DNA of 5,420 nt, taken from assembly GCA_020718125.1 (NCBI GenBank), contig DYDC01000197.1, positions 1 to 5,420 on the forward strand, read 5' to 3'. Made by a program: the position numbers and the translations under genes. The notes under the pieces are model-generated. The model did not search any database. It was given only the letters and a program-made list of their open reading frames with translations, and was not told the origin of the DNA. The stretch is from Methylacidiphilum sp. (lineage in GTDB: Bacteria > Verrucomicrobiota > Verrucomicrobiia > CAIQCK01). Below, piece by piece: positions 5,206 through 5,420 of the stretch; position 1 is the first letter of the stretch; every line of letters begins with the position of its first letter.

Positions 5206-5420
5206 TTAGGTTGCTTGTTGTTGAGAGTCAAGAGTGGCTTTGAGGGCGGCTTCGAGCGCGGGGAGCGCGGTGTGGCCTTTGATGCGTTGGAAGTGGCCTT
5301 CAGCCCACAGCAGAACGCCGGCGGCCCAGCGCTTGGCCTTATGTTGTCCGCGCCAGTGGCTCACTCGCGAGGTCCACGCTTCACAGCGGGCGAAGGCGCT
5401 TTCGATCATGTTCGTGCTCG
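5206..5420 (-). CDS. Transposase, C-terminal part, IS256/Mutator-like (cut by window edge)
   Basis: The frame is open through the right edge of the window; about 71 C-terminal residues are visible. STNMIESAF matches the TN-x-IES motif near the end of IS256/Mutator-type transposases, close to the last catalytic Glu. It is followed by the pattern RVSHWRG...KRWAAGVLLWAE...FQRIKGHTALPALEAAL, seen in a branch of that family. The enzyme would cut and rejoin the ends of its element; the catalytic Asp residues are outside the window. The ATG at 5409 is internal. The tail DSQQQAT ends at TAA, next to the nested inverted repeat that probably marks the element's end. Family assignment is from motif memory. 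Confidence 0.68.
   Translation of the reverse strand, partial: STNMIESAFARCEAWTSRVSHWRGQHKAKRWAAGVLLWAEGHFQRIKGHTALPALEAALKATLDSQQQAT

Overview
The window is GC-rich and looks like a bacterial chromosome with a heavy load of mobile and repeated DNA. All convincing genes lie on the minus strand. A secreted GHL10-type glycoside hydrolase, an IS66-type miniature element, a Mutator-type transposase and dispersed hairpin repeats would suit an environmental Gram-negative bacterium, perhaps of the Verrucomicrobiota/Planctomycetota group. That placement is inference; no rRNA or marker gene is present.

Layout from left to right. (1) Positions 1-50 are the end of a dispersed repeat, copied at 3158-3207 with one mismatch in 50 bases. 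(2) Positions 51 to about 3014 look like a fragment of an integron gene-cassette array read on the minus strand. It has two complete attC-like sites (88-150 and 2238-2322), each starting 4 bases past a gene's stop codon. A half attC lies at its upstream edge (2998-3017), and the first codons of a truncated cassette gene lie at its downstream edge (51-63). One cassette carries a 160-aa unknown protein with a C-x2-C-P-x2-C motif. The next carries a two-gene type II restriction-modification system: a D12-class adenine methyltransferase followed, with an overlap, by an EcoRI-family endonuclease. (3) A 173-bp MITE with IS66 hallmarks (GTAA ends, 8-bp target duplication) sits at 2812-2984, at the start codon of the 160-aa gene. 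(4) Positions 3014-3207 hold no gene, only the dispersed repeat. (5) Positions 3210-4904 encode an exported GHL10-type hydrolase whose barrel is interrupted by an inserted domain. (6) Positions 5109-5420 are the 3' end of an insertion sequence: a 79-bp nested inverted repeat and the C-terminal codons of a transposase cut by the window edge.

How it fits together: the methyltransferase is encoded before the nuclease, so host protection would precede cleavage. The two genes overlap and share a cassette, so they would move as one unit. The conserved EcoRI recognition segment suggests an AATT-centred target, but the methyltransferase belongs to a different class from M.EcoRI and M.RsrI. The hydrolase appears to be a separate locus. 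The most distinctive feature is a complete, apparently intact EcoRI-type R-M system packaged as an integron cassette, in an array cut at both ends next to direct copies of one dispersed repeat.
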